The notes beneath the pieces were generated by a model, which saw only the letters and a list, made by a program, of their open reading frames with translations, did no database searches and was not told where the DNA came from. From Bacteroidales bacterium (GTDB lineage: Bacteria; Bacteroidota; Bacteroidia; Bacteroidales; BM520): a stretch of DNA of 10,731 nt. Each line of letters starts with the position of its first letter. The first letter of the stretch is position 1. Made by a program: the position numbers and the translations under genes. Positions 1-7,954 of the stretch are shown piece by piece. The DNA lies in assembly GCA_028701815.1 (NCBI GenBank), contig JAQVPY010000067.1, positions 1 through 10,731 on the forward strand, written 5' to 3'.

Positions 1-820
1 CCTCGTCGAGAGTAGATTTAAACGATTCAATAAGCATGGTAGGCAGTTTCCTGATAAACCCGACGGTATCAGAAAGGAGGAAGGGCTTATTATTCAGGAC
101 AACTTTACGGACGGTAGTATCCAATGTCGCAAACAGTTTGTTCTCAGCGAGGACATCTGCTCCGGAGATGAGGTTAAGTATCGTCGACTTTCCTACGTTA
201 GTGTACCCTACCAGCGCAAAACGTCTCATCGAATACCTGTTGCTTCTCTGAACAGACTTTTGCATGTCGATTTTTTTAAGCTCTTCTTTACATTGAGCAA
301 TCTTATTACGCAGGATACGTCTATCAGTCTCAATCTCAGTTTCCCCCGGACCGCGCATCCCGATACCGCCTCTTTGTCGTTCAAGGTGGGTCCATAAACC
401 TGTAAGACGAGGCAGCATGTATTGACACTGCGCGAGTTCAACCTGAACCTTGGCGTTGGCAGTACGAGCATTGCGGGCAAAAATATCTAAAATCAGTCCG
501 GTTCGATCTAATATTCTGCAACCCATGGCTTCTTCTAAATTTCTCGTCTGCGACGGAGACAGTTCGTCATCAACAATAACTATGTTCGCTTCAGTGTCTT
601 CAACCAACTTCTTCAGCTCTTCCAACTTTCCTTTTCCGAGATAAGTCCTCGGATTCGGAAACTCAAGGTTTTGGCAGAGACGTCCAACTTCTTCGCCCCC
701 TGCTGTTTTAAAAAGAAACGAAAGTTCATCAAGATATTCGTTGACCTGTTCAATAGGTTGTGTCTGAGTGGCAACGCTTATTAGAACACCTTTCTCTATT
801 ATAGGGGAATAATCAATCAT
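1..820 (-). CDS. hflX: GTPase HflX, N-terminal 273 codons (runs off left edge)
   Basis: HflX is a ribosome-associated GTPase of the TRAFAC/OBG-HflX group; in other bacteria it binds the 50S subunit and splits or rescues stalled ribosomes in the cytoplasm. Reading the minus strand from the ATG at 820-818 gives an open frame to the window edge. The N-terminal HflX domain includes the family signature region around residues 54-66 (NPRTYLGKGK) and the glycine-rich stretch at 151-160 (GGIGMRGPGE). The G domain begins near residue 200: G1 is GYTNVGKST (205-213), G2 lies in ATLDTT (231-236) and G3 is DTVGF (251-255). G4 and G5 and the C-terminus lie outside the window. A TAA directly precedes the ATG in frame, so the start cannot be further upstream. 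It is divergently arranged with murF/alr. Family assignment is firm; function is by homology. Confidence 0.96.
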   Translation of the reverse strand, partial: MIDYSPIIEKGVLISVATQTQPIEQVNEYLDELSFLFKTAGGEEVGRLCQNLEFPNPRTYLGKGKLEELKKLVEDTEANIVIVDDELSPSQTRNLEEAMGCRILDRTGLILDIFARNARTANAKVQVELAQCQYMLPRLTGLWTHLERQRGGIGMRGPGETEIETDRRILRNKIAQCKEELKKIDMQKSVQRSNRYSMRRFALVGYTNVGKSTILNLISGADVLAENKLFATLDTTVRKVVLNNKPFLLSDTVGFIRKLPTMLIESFKSTLDE

Positions 821-836
821 TTATTTACGATTTTTG

Positions 837-844
837 CAAAAGTA
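837..844 (-). promoter_or_regulatory. Putative Bacteroidota -7 box for hflX
   Basis: On the minus strand this reads TACTTTTG, an exact match to the Bacteroidota -7 consensus TAnnTTTG. It would place transcription start roughly 10-15 bases before the hflX ATG. I found no convincing -33 TTG at the usual 19-21 base spacing, so support is partial. Confidence 0.5.
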
Positions 845-868
845 CATAAAATAAATATATAAAAACAT

Positions 869-876
869 TATTTTTG
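869..876 (+). promoter_or_regulatory. Putative Bacteroidota -7 box for murF/alr
   Basis: TATTTTTG matches TAnnTTTG and lies 34 bases before the ATG at 911, a sensible distance for a short leader. A -33 TTG at good spacing is not evident (the nearest, at 834-836, is 32 bases away). The 821-910 gap is very AT-rich and holds the two divergent -7 boxes only 24 bases apart. Confidence 0.45.
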
Positions 877-910
877 TATTTTATTCTATGTTGAAAAAAC
901 AAAAAAGAAA

Positions 911-3337
911 ATGAACGAGTTTTCAATGAAGATAAGTGAGATTATCAGACTCACAGGCGCAAAATCACAGAGACTTGCTGCGGAAGATACTATCATTAAC
1001 GATATTCTGATTGACAGTCGCCTTTTAGGTGATCCTAAGGGCGTGATGTTTGCTGCCATAAAAACGGTACGTAACGACGGGCATAAATATATTGGCGACT
1101 TATATAAACTTGGAGTAAGGTCTTTTATAGGCACTGAAGACTATAATTATATAAAAGACCTCTTTCCTGTTGATGACCAGATGGTTACATATCTTAGAGT
1201 CGATAATACCATCCTTGCCCTTCAACAAATCACAGCAGAATGGAGAAAGACGCTTCTTTACCCCATTGTAGGTATAACGGGCAGCAACGGTAAAACTGTG
1301 GTTAAAGAATGGCTTTGGCAACTCCTGTCTTCAAAAATTAAAATTTGTCGTAGCCCCAAAAGCTTTAACTCACAAATAGGCGTTCCCCTGTCGGTTATTA
1401 AGTTGCAGAAAAACTCCGACCTCGGAATCATAGAAGTCGGAATCTCTTTGAAAGGGGAGATGGACTTACTTGAAAGAGTTGTCGGTCCTGAAATAGGGAT
1501 TATCACTAATGTCGGAACGGCACATATCAAAAATTTTTCCGATAAAAAAGAGCTGACAGAAGAAAAACTTAAACTTTTCAAACATTCAAAGGCGATAATT
1601 TATCATGATAACGATCCGGAGTTGGAAGCTATGTTAAAAGAGACTTGTCCTCACAAGACCTTGTTGCCGTGGACCTCGGAGCAAAATCGAAAAGACCTTG
1701 AAGATTTAGGGGTATCGGAACGTTTTTCAGATAAGGCTTCTTTTGAAAACATCGGACATTGTTTAGCCATGATAAAATATCTCGGATATGGGATATACGA
1801 CTTTAAGTCGCAGATTAAATCACTTTCTCCTCTTGAGATGCGTCTTGAAATTAAAGAAGGAATCAACGGTTGCCTTATCCTTAACGATTGTTACAGTTTA
1901 GATGTAAATTCCTTTGCTATTGCCGTTGATTCTCTGGCGCAACAACCGCGATATTCTAAAAAGACAGTTATCATGTCTACTTTTGAGCGACAGGAAGATG
2001 TGGAAAAAGTAGCGGTGATAATGAATAGTAAGCCTGTATCCAAGATAGTGATTATAGGAGAAGAGGCTGCCCGACAGCGGGACTGTTTTAATGCAGATAG
2101 CATTATCGTATATAAAACACCCGAGGACTTTATAAGAAAATTCAATAAAGAAGATTTTATTAATGAGGCAATTCTTATAAAAGGAGCGCGACGTTATCTT
2201 TTTGAAAGGATAAGCAGTTTATTACAGCAGAAGGAACATGAGACAGTATTGGAAATCAGTGTAGAGGCGTTGAAAAATAACCTTAATACATTTCGGAGGC
2301 TTTTACGTAGGGAGACAAAAATGCTGGTGATGGTCAAGGCGTCATCTTATGGCACAGGCAGTGTAGAGGTCGCAGATATAATGGAGGCTAATAACGTAGA
2401 TTATATGGCTGTTGCATTTGTAGATGAAGGAATTGAGTTGCGGGACATGGGCATTAAACAGCCTGTTATTGTGATGAACCCCGAGGCAGATGCTTTACAA
2501 GCTATGATAAAATATAATCTCGAGCCGGAGATATACAGTTTCAAGCGTCTGGAGCAATTCTGCTCTGTTCTCAGGAAAGGGGAGCAGAATAAACCTTATA
2601 ATGTTCATATAAAGATAGATACGGGGATGCACCGTTTAGGATTTGAAGAGGGAGATATTGATCCTTTGATAGAAGTATTGATGGCAAATAAAGGATTAAT
2701 ACACGTTTCTTCAATTTTCTCACATCTTGCTTGTGCAGATGACCCTGCTAAAGATGATTTTACGAGGAGGCAGATTGTCTGTTTACAAAAGGTGGCGCAA
2801 AAAGTCGAAACGGCTTTAGGATATACAGTAATAAAACATATTTTAAACTCTATCGGGATTGTAAGATTTCCGGAGGCGCAGATGGATATGGTGCGTCTGG
2901 GCATAGGGCTATATGGAGTAGAGGAAAATTTACAAAAGCTTCTGAATCTTGATGTTGCGTTAAAATTAAAGTCGGTTATTTCACAGATAAGGAACATTCC
3001 TGCCGGAGACGGGGTCGGATATGGGCAAACGTGGATTTCTCCCAATCCGTCAAGTATTGCAATAATTCCGATAGGCTATGCCGACGGGTACAGCCTTGCT
3101 TTAAGTAACAGTGGGGCTAAAGTGTATATTAACGGACAGTTTGCGCCCGTAGTAGGTCGTGTCTGTATGGACATGTGCTTTATTGATGTAACGGGCCTTG
3201 CCATTTCCGAGGGCGATGAGGTTGAACTCTTTGGAGAACATGTACTGCTCTCGGAACTGGCAAAATGTGCTGGCACAATACCCTACGAGATCATTTCCAC
3301 GCTTTCGCGTCGCGTAAAAAGGATATATTACAGATAG
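911..3337 (+). CDS. murF/alr: Bifunctional MurF ligase / alanine racemase fusion
   Basis: The N-terminal half is UDP-MurNAc-tripeptide:D-alanyl-D-alanine ligase (MurF), the last cytoplasmic step of UDP-MurNAc-pentapeptide synthesis. The C-terminal half is PLP-dependent alanine racemase, which makes the D-alanine that feeds that step. MurF features: ATP-binding GITGSNGKT (121-129), KSFNSQIGVPL (150-160), TNVGTAH (199-205), the probable carbamoylated lysine K219 in EKLKLF, and NDCYSLDVNS (325-334). Racemase features, from about 445: PLP lysine K476 in VKASSYGTG, RLGIGLYG (662-669) and the catalytic tyrosine Y704 in GVGYGQTW. At 808 residues it has the length expected for this fusion, which is well known in Bacteroidota. 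The start at 911 follows an A-rich stretch; the ATG at 926 (MKISEI) is an alternative that loses only five residues. Both active sites look intact. The stop at 3335-3337 touches the stop of the convergent gene. Confidence 0.96.
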   Translation: MNEFSMKISEIIRLTGAKSQRLAAEDTIINDILIDSRLLGDPKGVMFAAIKTVRNDGHKYIGDLYKLGVRSFIGTEDYNYIKDLFPVDDQMVTYLRVDNTILALQQITAEWRKTLLYPIVGITGSNGKTVVKEWLWQLLSSKIKICRSPKSFNSQIGVPLSVIKLQKNSDLGIIEVGISLKGEMDLLERVVGPEIGIITNVGTAHIKNFSDKKELTEEKLKLFKHSKAIIYHDNDPELEAMLKETCPHKTLLPWTSEQNRKDLEDLGVSERFSDKASFENIGHCLAMIKYLGYGIYDFKSQIKSLSPLEMRLEIKEGINGCLILNDCYSLDVNSFAIAVDSLAQQPRYSKKTVIMSTFERQEDVEKVAVIMNSKPVSKIVIIGEEAARQRDCFNADSIIVYKTPEDFIRKFNKEDFINEAILIKGARRYLFERISSLLQQKEHETVLEISVEALKNNLNTFRRLLRRETKMLVMVKASSYGTGSVEVADIMEANNVDYMAVAFVDEGIELRDMGIKQPVIVMNPEADALQAMIKYNLEPEIYSFKRLEQFCSVLRKGEQNKPYNVHIKIDTGMHRLGFEEGDIDPLIEVLMANKGLIHVSSIFSHLACADDPAKDDFTRRQIVCLQKVAQKVETALGYTVIKHILNSIGIVRFPEAQMDMVRLGIGLYGVEENLQKLLNLDVALKLKSVISQIRNIPAGDGVGYGQTWISPNPSSIAIIPIGYADGYSLALSNSGAKVYINGQFAPVVGRVCMDMCFIDVTGLAISEGDEVELFGEHVLLSELAKCAGTIPYEIISTLSRRVKRIYYR

Positions 3338-6295
3338 CTATTCTACAATCAACTTTTTAACCATTGCTTTTTTTTCGACTTTAACTATCATAAAATAAAC
3401 GCCGGTTTTCATGCCTTTTACGCTGAAGGAAGAACACTCTTTGATTTCTTTTATCAGTTGTCCCGATAAATTATATATTGTGATGTCCGTAGTGTTTTCA
3501 GAGTCGATATAAACGATATCCGAAGCGGGGTTAGGATAAATATTTGTTATAAGAGCGTCTTCCAAACCAACAGTTTCTATTGTAAAGGATAAGGTCTCTG
3601 ACGGTACTGATTCGTTGCCTCCCCGGTCTACGGTGGTTACATAGACATCATATTTAGTTTCTTCTTCAATATCAATAAGAGCCTGGGTCCCTTCAACAGA
3701 CATCAGAGGATCATCTTTTCCTCCTGTAGGAGTAGAGGTGACAAAAACATTAAAATGGTCGAAATCGTTTATTTCGGGCATATCCCAGGATACGGGAACA
3801 AACGGCATGGTGCCGAGCAGTTCTTCGTCGTAGCGAAGGTTTTCAGGTGCCGGAGGAACTTCATCAGTAGCATAAAATTTTATAGTCCCATAACCTGTCG
3901 GGATAAATGTTTCAGTGTTATCATAAGGCCAATAGCCATCATAATCTCCAATGGATGAATTACGTATGTAGAGATACAGTCCGCATTCATTAGCGTTGTT
4001 AGGGGTAATTTCAAAATCTTCTCCACCGATAGGAAGGGCAAATTCGATGACAACGCTCCCACTTGCGTCGGAAGCAGCTATTTGAGGATCGTCTAAATAT
4101 ACAGCATCACCGACGGACTGACCTTCATATATCGGGCGGTATCTGATGGTTCCCGATCCGTTTGCCGTGCAGTCCATCCAGTAGTTTCCTTCGGAATTAT
4201 CCCCGCTTGGCTCGTAAGTGCCATTATTATTATCATCCATATAGAAAGCGACTCTGTCGTTATCGCCAAGTTCAGAGTCGTTAGTGTTTACAGCGGCAAT
4301 ATAAAGATAGTCGCCGCAACTTTTAAAATATGTGGTAACGCTCATAGGAGGCTGTATGCTTCCGTCTTGTCCGAGGAAATCAGAAGATTCAAGCTTAAAG
4401 GCATCGTCCCATTCGCCTTCTTCCATTACTCCGTCGATTGTAGGGAGGGATCCTTCATATACGTCGATAGTATGGGTAATATATGCCGTAGTAGCAAATC
4501 CCAAAGCGGTATTTGAAAGAGGGGATTCGATATTACCTTCAATAATAGCGGATACGGCGTAATAATAATTATATGTAGGTATTACCTCTTCATCAATATA
4601 AGAGATTTCGTCGGCATTTACGGTAGCTAAAATCTCTGAATAAGGGTCGGCGATGTTTCTTTTTCGATAGATATTATATCCGTTGCAGGTGGTGCTAAAT
4701 TCGTTCCAGGAGAGGGACACATATAATGCGGAACCCTGGCAAGCGAATAATCCTGTTGTTGCAGCGCCGGTAGGGGTTAACTCAGCGTCTACGGTGGTTG
4801 TGTTTTCAGCACTAATAGTCACATTTTCAAGTTGCATCGGATAATATCCTGTCTTTGAAACGGTAATGGTATAGGAGCCTGCGGGGATATATTTGATGAT
4901 GAAGCTACCGTCGGTAAGGGAGTAATCATAGTAGTCATCGAGACCTTCGATACTTATCAAAGCGTCGCTGTCGTTGTCAGTATCAAGCAGATCGACAATG
5001 CCGTCCAAGGAACCGCTGTTAGCAGGTCTGGGGTCGAAACAATAAAATTGTCCGCCGCTACCCATTGCTCTGTTATGTACGGCTTTTCCGGCTACGATTC
5101 CAAGACTTCCGTCGCCATAGAGGTCAACAGATTCCAAAGAGCCGGTAGTATTTAAACTGGAAATAGGGGTTGACGATTCTTTACGGAAGATCAGAAGGTC
5201 TGCAGAAGAATGGTTCATCGGGCCCCAAGTAGCACAGGCAATAAGGCTTCCATCGTCAGTAAGAGAGAGCCATGCAGCCATATCTCCGCAGTCGTTATAA
5301 GACCATAGTGGTTCCGCGGAGTAGTTGTTGAAAAGGAATACTGATCCCCAATAGCCGGAAGAAGTAAACCCAAGGGTTCCAATAGCTATTGTGCTGCCGT
5401 CGGCAGAGATTGCGCAGCCTTGCCCCCAAGTTGAAGTACTTCCTGCGGCGGCAACACTTGCCGTCCACACTTCCTCATATAGGGTATTGTCCCATTTATA
5501 TAAGGAAGCCTTGCCGTTGAAACCGGTAATCACCATGTATTCGCCGTCGGAGTCGAATGCCGGCGGTTGTGTAGGAGAATTGCAATAATAATATAACTCC
5601 TGAAGTATGTCTCCGGAAGAGGGCTCTACTACCAATGCAGTGGCGGCAGGTTGTGAGAGGCAGACTACGAGATGTTCGTTGTTTTCCGAAATATTCATGG
5701 TAACGATGTTGTTTGCAGTTGCAAAAGACCATACAGGGTCTTCGCTGTCGAGAGTATAAGACTCCGCATAGTCAACATCATTTCTATCATTTATACCGAC
5801 ATAAAAGCCTGTGCCGTCAGGATAGGGTGCAAAAGCCTTAACAAAACCGAGCATGTTTTTTTGCCATAGGATTTCACCGGTTACCGCATTTACGGCATAA
5901 AGCATTGTTTCATCGGAAATTAAGACCAGAGAGCCTTTTTTATTCATACGTGAAAATGCGAAATCGTAATTGGTAGATACTTCCCAACCCACATTACCCG
6001 CATTATCATATTTTGTAATACGGCGGTTGTTGAGTTGCCAGTTAACGGTAATATTCTCTGCCTCTGCAGAAAGATATGCGTCTTCGCCTATAGCGGCTGC
6101 TTCGTGCTTCTCCCAAAGGATATTAATATCTGTAACGGCTTGAGCAGCTTTGCAAGATATTGCTTCTGAAGAATAAACGGTGCTGCAACCTTTGTAAGGG
6201 TCTGTAACTGATTTAGCAGAAGAGTTCTCTTGTGCCATAATTGAGGCTGAAAAGAGTATCAGCAGACAAGCGGAGAAAAAGTAAGGGTGTTTCAT
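3338..6295 (-). CDS. Secreted multidomain protein with T9SS sorting tail
   Basis: The protein has 985 residues and no specific name I recognise. Visible order: signal peptide 1-21 (hydrophobic stretch about 8-20, ending SIMAQ); about 60-425 a PQQ/WD40-like propeller region with repeated strand patterns such as LYAVNAVTGEILW (132-144) and DGSTIAIGT (299-307); about 428-508 a CarboxypepD_reg-like domain (GSFIIKYIPAGSYTITVSKTG, around 463-483); about 515-600 Fn3-like (GYNIYRKR at 539-546); about 605-810 a CBM9/DOMON-like domain (TIDGVMEEGEWDDAF at 619-633); about 815-908 Fn3-like; about 915-985 a type A T9SS C-terminal domain (YPNPASD at 920-926, ending VKKLIVE). It should be exported by Sec, cross the outer membrane by T9SS and be anchored or released. 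I see no catalytic motif. A role in binding a polymer or surface is inference. It is monocistronic, with the start next to a -7 box at 6323-6330. Confidence 0.9.
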   Translation of the reverse strand: MKHPYFFSACLLILFSASIMAQENSSAKSVTDPYKGCSTVYSSEAISCKAAQAVTDINILWEKHEAAAIGEDAYLSAEAENITVNWQLNNRRITKYDNAGNVGWEVSTNYDFAFSRMNKKGSLVLISDETMLYAVNAVTGEILWQKNMLGFVKAFAPYPDGTGFYVGINDRNDVDYAESYTLDSEDPVWSFATANNIVTMNISENNEHLVVCLSQPAATALVVEPSSGDILQELYYYCNSPTQPPAFDSDGEYMVITGFNGKASLYKWDNTLYEEVWTASVAAAGSTSTWGQGCAISADGSTIAIGTLGFTSSGYWGSVFLFNNYSAEPLWSYNDCGDMAAWLSLTDDGSLIACATWGPMNHSSADLLIFRKESSTPISSLNTTGSLESVDLYGDGSLGIVAGKAVHNRAMGSGGQFYCFDPRPANSGSLDGIVDLLDTDNDSDALISIEGLDDYYDYSLTDGSFIIKYIPAGSYTITVSKTGYYPMQLENVTISAENTTTVDAELTPTGAATTGLFACQGSALYVSLSWNEFSTTCNGYNIYRKRNIADPYSEILATVNADEISYIDEEVIPTYNYYYAVSAIIEGNIESPLSNTALGFATTAYITHTIDVYEGSLPTIDGVMEEGEWDDAFKLESSDFLGQDGSIQPPMSVTTYFKSCGDYLYIAAVNTNDSELGDNDRVAFYMDDNNNGTYEPSGDNSEGNYWMDCTANGSGTIRYRPIYEGQSVGDAVYLDDPQIAASDASGSVVIEFALPIGGEDFEITPNNANECGLYLYIRNSSIGDYDGYWPYDNTETFIPTGYGTIKFYATDEVPPAPENLRYDEELLGTMPFVPVSWDMPEINDFDHFNVFVTSTPTGGKDDPLMSVEGTQALIDIEEETKYDVYVTTVDRGGNESVPSETLSFTIETVGLEDALITNIYPNPASDIVYIDSENTTDITIYNLSGQLIKEIKECSSFSVKGMKTGVYFMIVKVEKKAMVKKLIVE

Positions 6296-6322
6296 AATTA
6301 AAAAATATTATAAAATTCTTTA

Positions 6323-6330
6323 CAAAATTA
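6323..6330 (-). promoter_or_regulatory. Putative -7 box for the T9SS-secreted protein gene
   Basis: On the minus strand this reads TAATTTTG, matching TAnnTTTG, 27 bases before the ATG at 6295. No good -33 TTG is visible upstream, where the sequence is a long A/T tract. It sits back to back with the tnaA -7 box, 21 bases away. Confidence 0.45.
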
Positions 6331-6351
6331 AAAAAAAATATTAAAAGTTTT

Positions 6352-6359
6352 TACCTTTG
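6352..6359 (+). promoter_or_regulatory. Putative -7 box for the tnaA cluster
   Basis: TACCTTTG matches TAnnTTTG exactly. Transcription would start around 6364-6367, leaving a leader of about 190 bases before tnaA, long for this kind of genome and room for regulation. No -33 TTG lies at the expected spacing, which could mean dependence on an activator (inference). Confidence 0.55.
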
Positions 6360-6364
6360 TACCA

Positions 6365-6378
6365 AAATATTGATATTT
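6365..6378. repeat. Small perfect dyad at the presumed tnaA transcription start
   Basis: AAATAT-TG-ATATTT is a perfect 6+6 inverted repeat with a two-base centre, starting six bases after the -7 box. It could be an operator for a dimeric regulator, but in a region this AT-rich such a dyad may occur by chance. Confidence 0.25.
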
Positions 6379-6395
6379 AGTTTTCTTTAAACGAA

Positions 6396-6497
6396 ATGTT
6401 CGACAAATCATACATATTACTTCTTATCTCAATATTAGGGGGTTACAGATATGCCCTGATAAAGAACAGAGATGGATATGCCCAAAAGGCTATCTAA
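6396..6497 (+). CDS. Possible 33-codon leader peptide upstream of tnaA
   Basis: A short open frame ATG (6396) to TAA (6495-6497) lies wholly inside the presumed tnaA leader and ends 59 bases before the tnaA ATG. The start is preceded by AAACGAA, the A-rich context typical of starts here. The predicted peptide begins MFDKSYILLLISILGG, has a hydrophobic N-terminal half, and ends in a basic, polar part with tyrosines (RYALIKNRDGYAQKAI). It contains no tryptophan, unlike proteobacterial TnaC. Its position suggests a regulatory leader, and a small membrane peptide is the alternative. A chance ORF of this size in a 261-base spacer is quite possible, so confidence is low. Confidence 0.3.
   Translation: MFDKSYILLLISILGGYRYALIKNRDGYAQKAI
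6433..6461 (+). promoter_or_regulatory. Hairpin with competing repeat in the tnaA leader
   Basis: TATTAGGG (6433-6440) can pair with CCCTGATA (6454-6461) as eight base pairs including one G-U, around a 13-base loop. The loop edge and right arm begin with GATATGCCC (6448-6456), and this nonamer is repeated exactly at 6475-6483. The run GGGGG (6438-6442) could therefore pair with either CCC copy, giving mutually exclusive folds. The two copies are 27 bases apart, in the same codon phase of the leader ORF. This is attenuator-like geometry, but no U-tract terminator follows. Confidence 0.35.
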
Positions 6498-6556
6498 TTA
6501 TTGCAACACTACTTTTCTTAGAACTAACCAATTGTTTAATAATAAAAATTTATATT

Positions 6557-7936
6557 ATGGAAATTCCATTTGCAGAATCATTTAAAATAAAGATGGTTGA
6601 ACCCATTCACCGCAGCACTCGCGAAGAGCGCGAAAAATGGATTAAAGAAGCTCATTACAATGTATTTCAGTTAAAAGCTCAGGAAGTATATATCGATTTA
6701 CTTACCGACTCCGGTACAGGGGCAATGAGCGACCGTCAGTGGGCCGGTATTATGATGGGAGATGAAAGTTATGCAGGCGCAACATCTTTCTTTAAGATGA
6801 AAGACATGATTACAAAACTTACCGGTTTTGAATACGTTTTACCAACACACCAAGGTCGTGCTGCAGAAAACGTTCTCTTCTCATGCCTTGTTAAAGAAGG
6901 TGATTTCGTCCCCGGAAACTCTCACTTTGACACAACGAAGGGTCATATAGAATCACGTAAGGCTACTGCGGTAGATTGTACGGTTGATGAAGCAAAAGAC
7001 ACACAACTTGAAGTGCCTTTTAAAGGAAATGTAGATCCTAAAAAACTTGAAGCCTGCCTTGCAGCTCATGCAGACAAAGTGCCGTTTATCATTGTAACCA
7101 TTACTAATAATACAGCCGGCGGACAGCCTGTATCAATGCAGAATCTGCGAGAAGTTCGTGCTGTTGCCGACAAATATAACAAACGCGTTATCTTCGACTC
7201 GGCAAGATTTGCAGAAAACGCTTATTTCATTAAAGTTCGCGAAAAAGGATACGAAAACAAGACCATCAAAGAGATCTGTAAAGAGATGTTCTCTTATGCC
7301 GATGGGATGACCATGAGTGCTAAAAAAGACGCTATTGTTAATATGGGCGGTTTTATTGCCACACATATCCAGGAATGGTATGATGCAGCCAAGGTGGTAG
7401 GTATCGTATGTGAAGGCTATCTTACTTACGGCGGTATGAACGGCAGAGATATGAATGCTCTTGCTATCGGACTCGATGAAAACACGGAGTTTGCAACTCT
7501 TGAGACCCGAATCAAACAAGTTGAATACCTCGCTAAGAAACTCGACGAATACGGTATCCCTTATCAGAGACCTGCCGGCGGACACGCTATCTTTATTGAT
7601 GCGCCGAAGGTGCTTACACATGTTCCTAAGGAAGAGTTCCCTGCACAGACATTGACGATAGAACTTTATCTTGAAGCCGGTATCCGCGGATGCGAAATAG
7701 GTTACCTCCTCGCAGACAGAGATCCTGTAACAAGACAAAACCGTTTCGGCGGCCTCGACTTCCTTCGTCTTGCTATCCCACGTAGAGTTTATACTAATAA
7801 CCACATGGACGTTGTCGCCGCTGCACTGAAAAATGTGTATGACAGACGTGAAACTATTACCGGAGGCGTTAAAATAACATGGGAAGCTGAACTTATGAGA
7901 CACTTCACAGTTAAACTTGAGCCGGTAAAGCGCTAA
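6557..7936 (+). CDS. tnaA: Tryptophanase (tryptophan indole-lyase)
   Basis: This cytoplasmic PLP enzyme splits L-tryptophan to indole, pyruvate and ammonia; the family also acts on cysteine and serine. The 459-residue length and sequence fit the Bacteroidota tryptophanases throughout. The PLP lysine is in SAKKD (254-258, probably K257). The close relative tyrosine phenol-lyase is ruled out by several residues: HFDTTKGH with D125, DSARFAENA (214-222), CEIG with I381 where phenol-lyases carry the phenol-binding arginine, and RHFT with H449 where phenol-lyases have Phe. THQGR (97-101) and AGGQPVS (187-193) are also present. The ATG follows an A/T-rich leader without Shine-Dalgarno. Upstream lie a -7 box, a dyad and a leader ORF; 18 bases downstream the aminotransferase begins, so they are probably co-transcribed. 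Nothing looks broken. Confidence 0.96.
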   Translation: MEIPFAESFKIKMVEPIHRSTREEREKWIKEAHYNVFQLKAQEVYIDLLTDSGTGAMSDRQWAGIMMGDESYAGATSFFKMKDMITKLTGFEYVLPTHQGRAAENVLFSCLVKEGDFVPGNSHFDTTKGHIESRKATAVDCTVDEAKDTQLEVPFKGNVDPKKLEACLAAHADKVPFIIVTITNNTAGGQPVSMQNLREVRAVADKYNKRVIFDSARFAENAYFIKVREKGYENKTIKEICKEMFSYADGMTMSAKKDAIVNMGGFIATHIQEWYDAAKVVGIVCEGYLTYGGMNGRDMNALAIGLDENTEFATLETRIKQVEYLAKKLDEYGIPYQRPAGGHAIFIDAPKVLTHVPKEEFPAQTLTIELYLEAGIRGCEIGYLLADRDPVTRQNRFGGLDFLRLAIPRRVYTNNHMDVVAAALKNVYDRRETITGGVKITWEAELMRHFTVKLEPVKR

Positions 7937-7954
7937 GCTCTAATATATAATATT

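Noticed and set aside
2605..3045. 146-codon open frame antisense to the racemase domain
   Set aside because: It is a shadow of the alr half of the fusion; the sense strand carries the catalytic motifs and the antisense product matches no family I recognise.
911..3337. murF/alr fusion as a novel protein
   Set aside because: This fusion is a known arrangement in Bacteroidota and both active sites look normal.
6396..6497. A TnaC-type leader peptide
   Set aside because: The short ORF has no Trp codon and does not resemble TnaC, so the proteobacterial mechanism cannot be claimed, only an unrelated leader as a possibility.
7133..7903. 256-codon open frame antisense to tnaA
   Set aside because: It lies entirely inside a well-conserved tryptophanase, is cysteine- and serine-rich without family features, and is explained by the codon use of the sense gene.
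6557..7936. Tyrosine phenol-lyase as the product of this gene
   Set aside because: D125 in HFDTTKGH, I381 in CEIG, DSARFAENA and H449 are all of the tryptophanase type; phenol-lyases have Arg at the 381 position and Phe at the 449 position.
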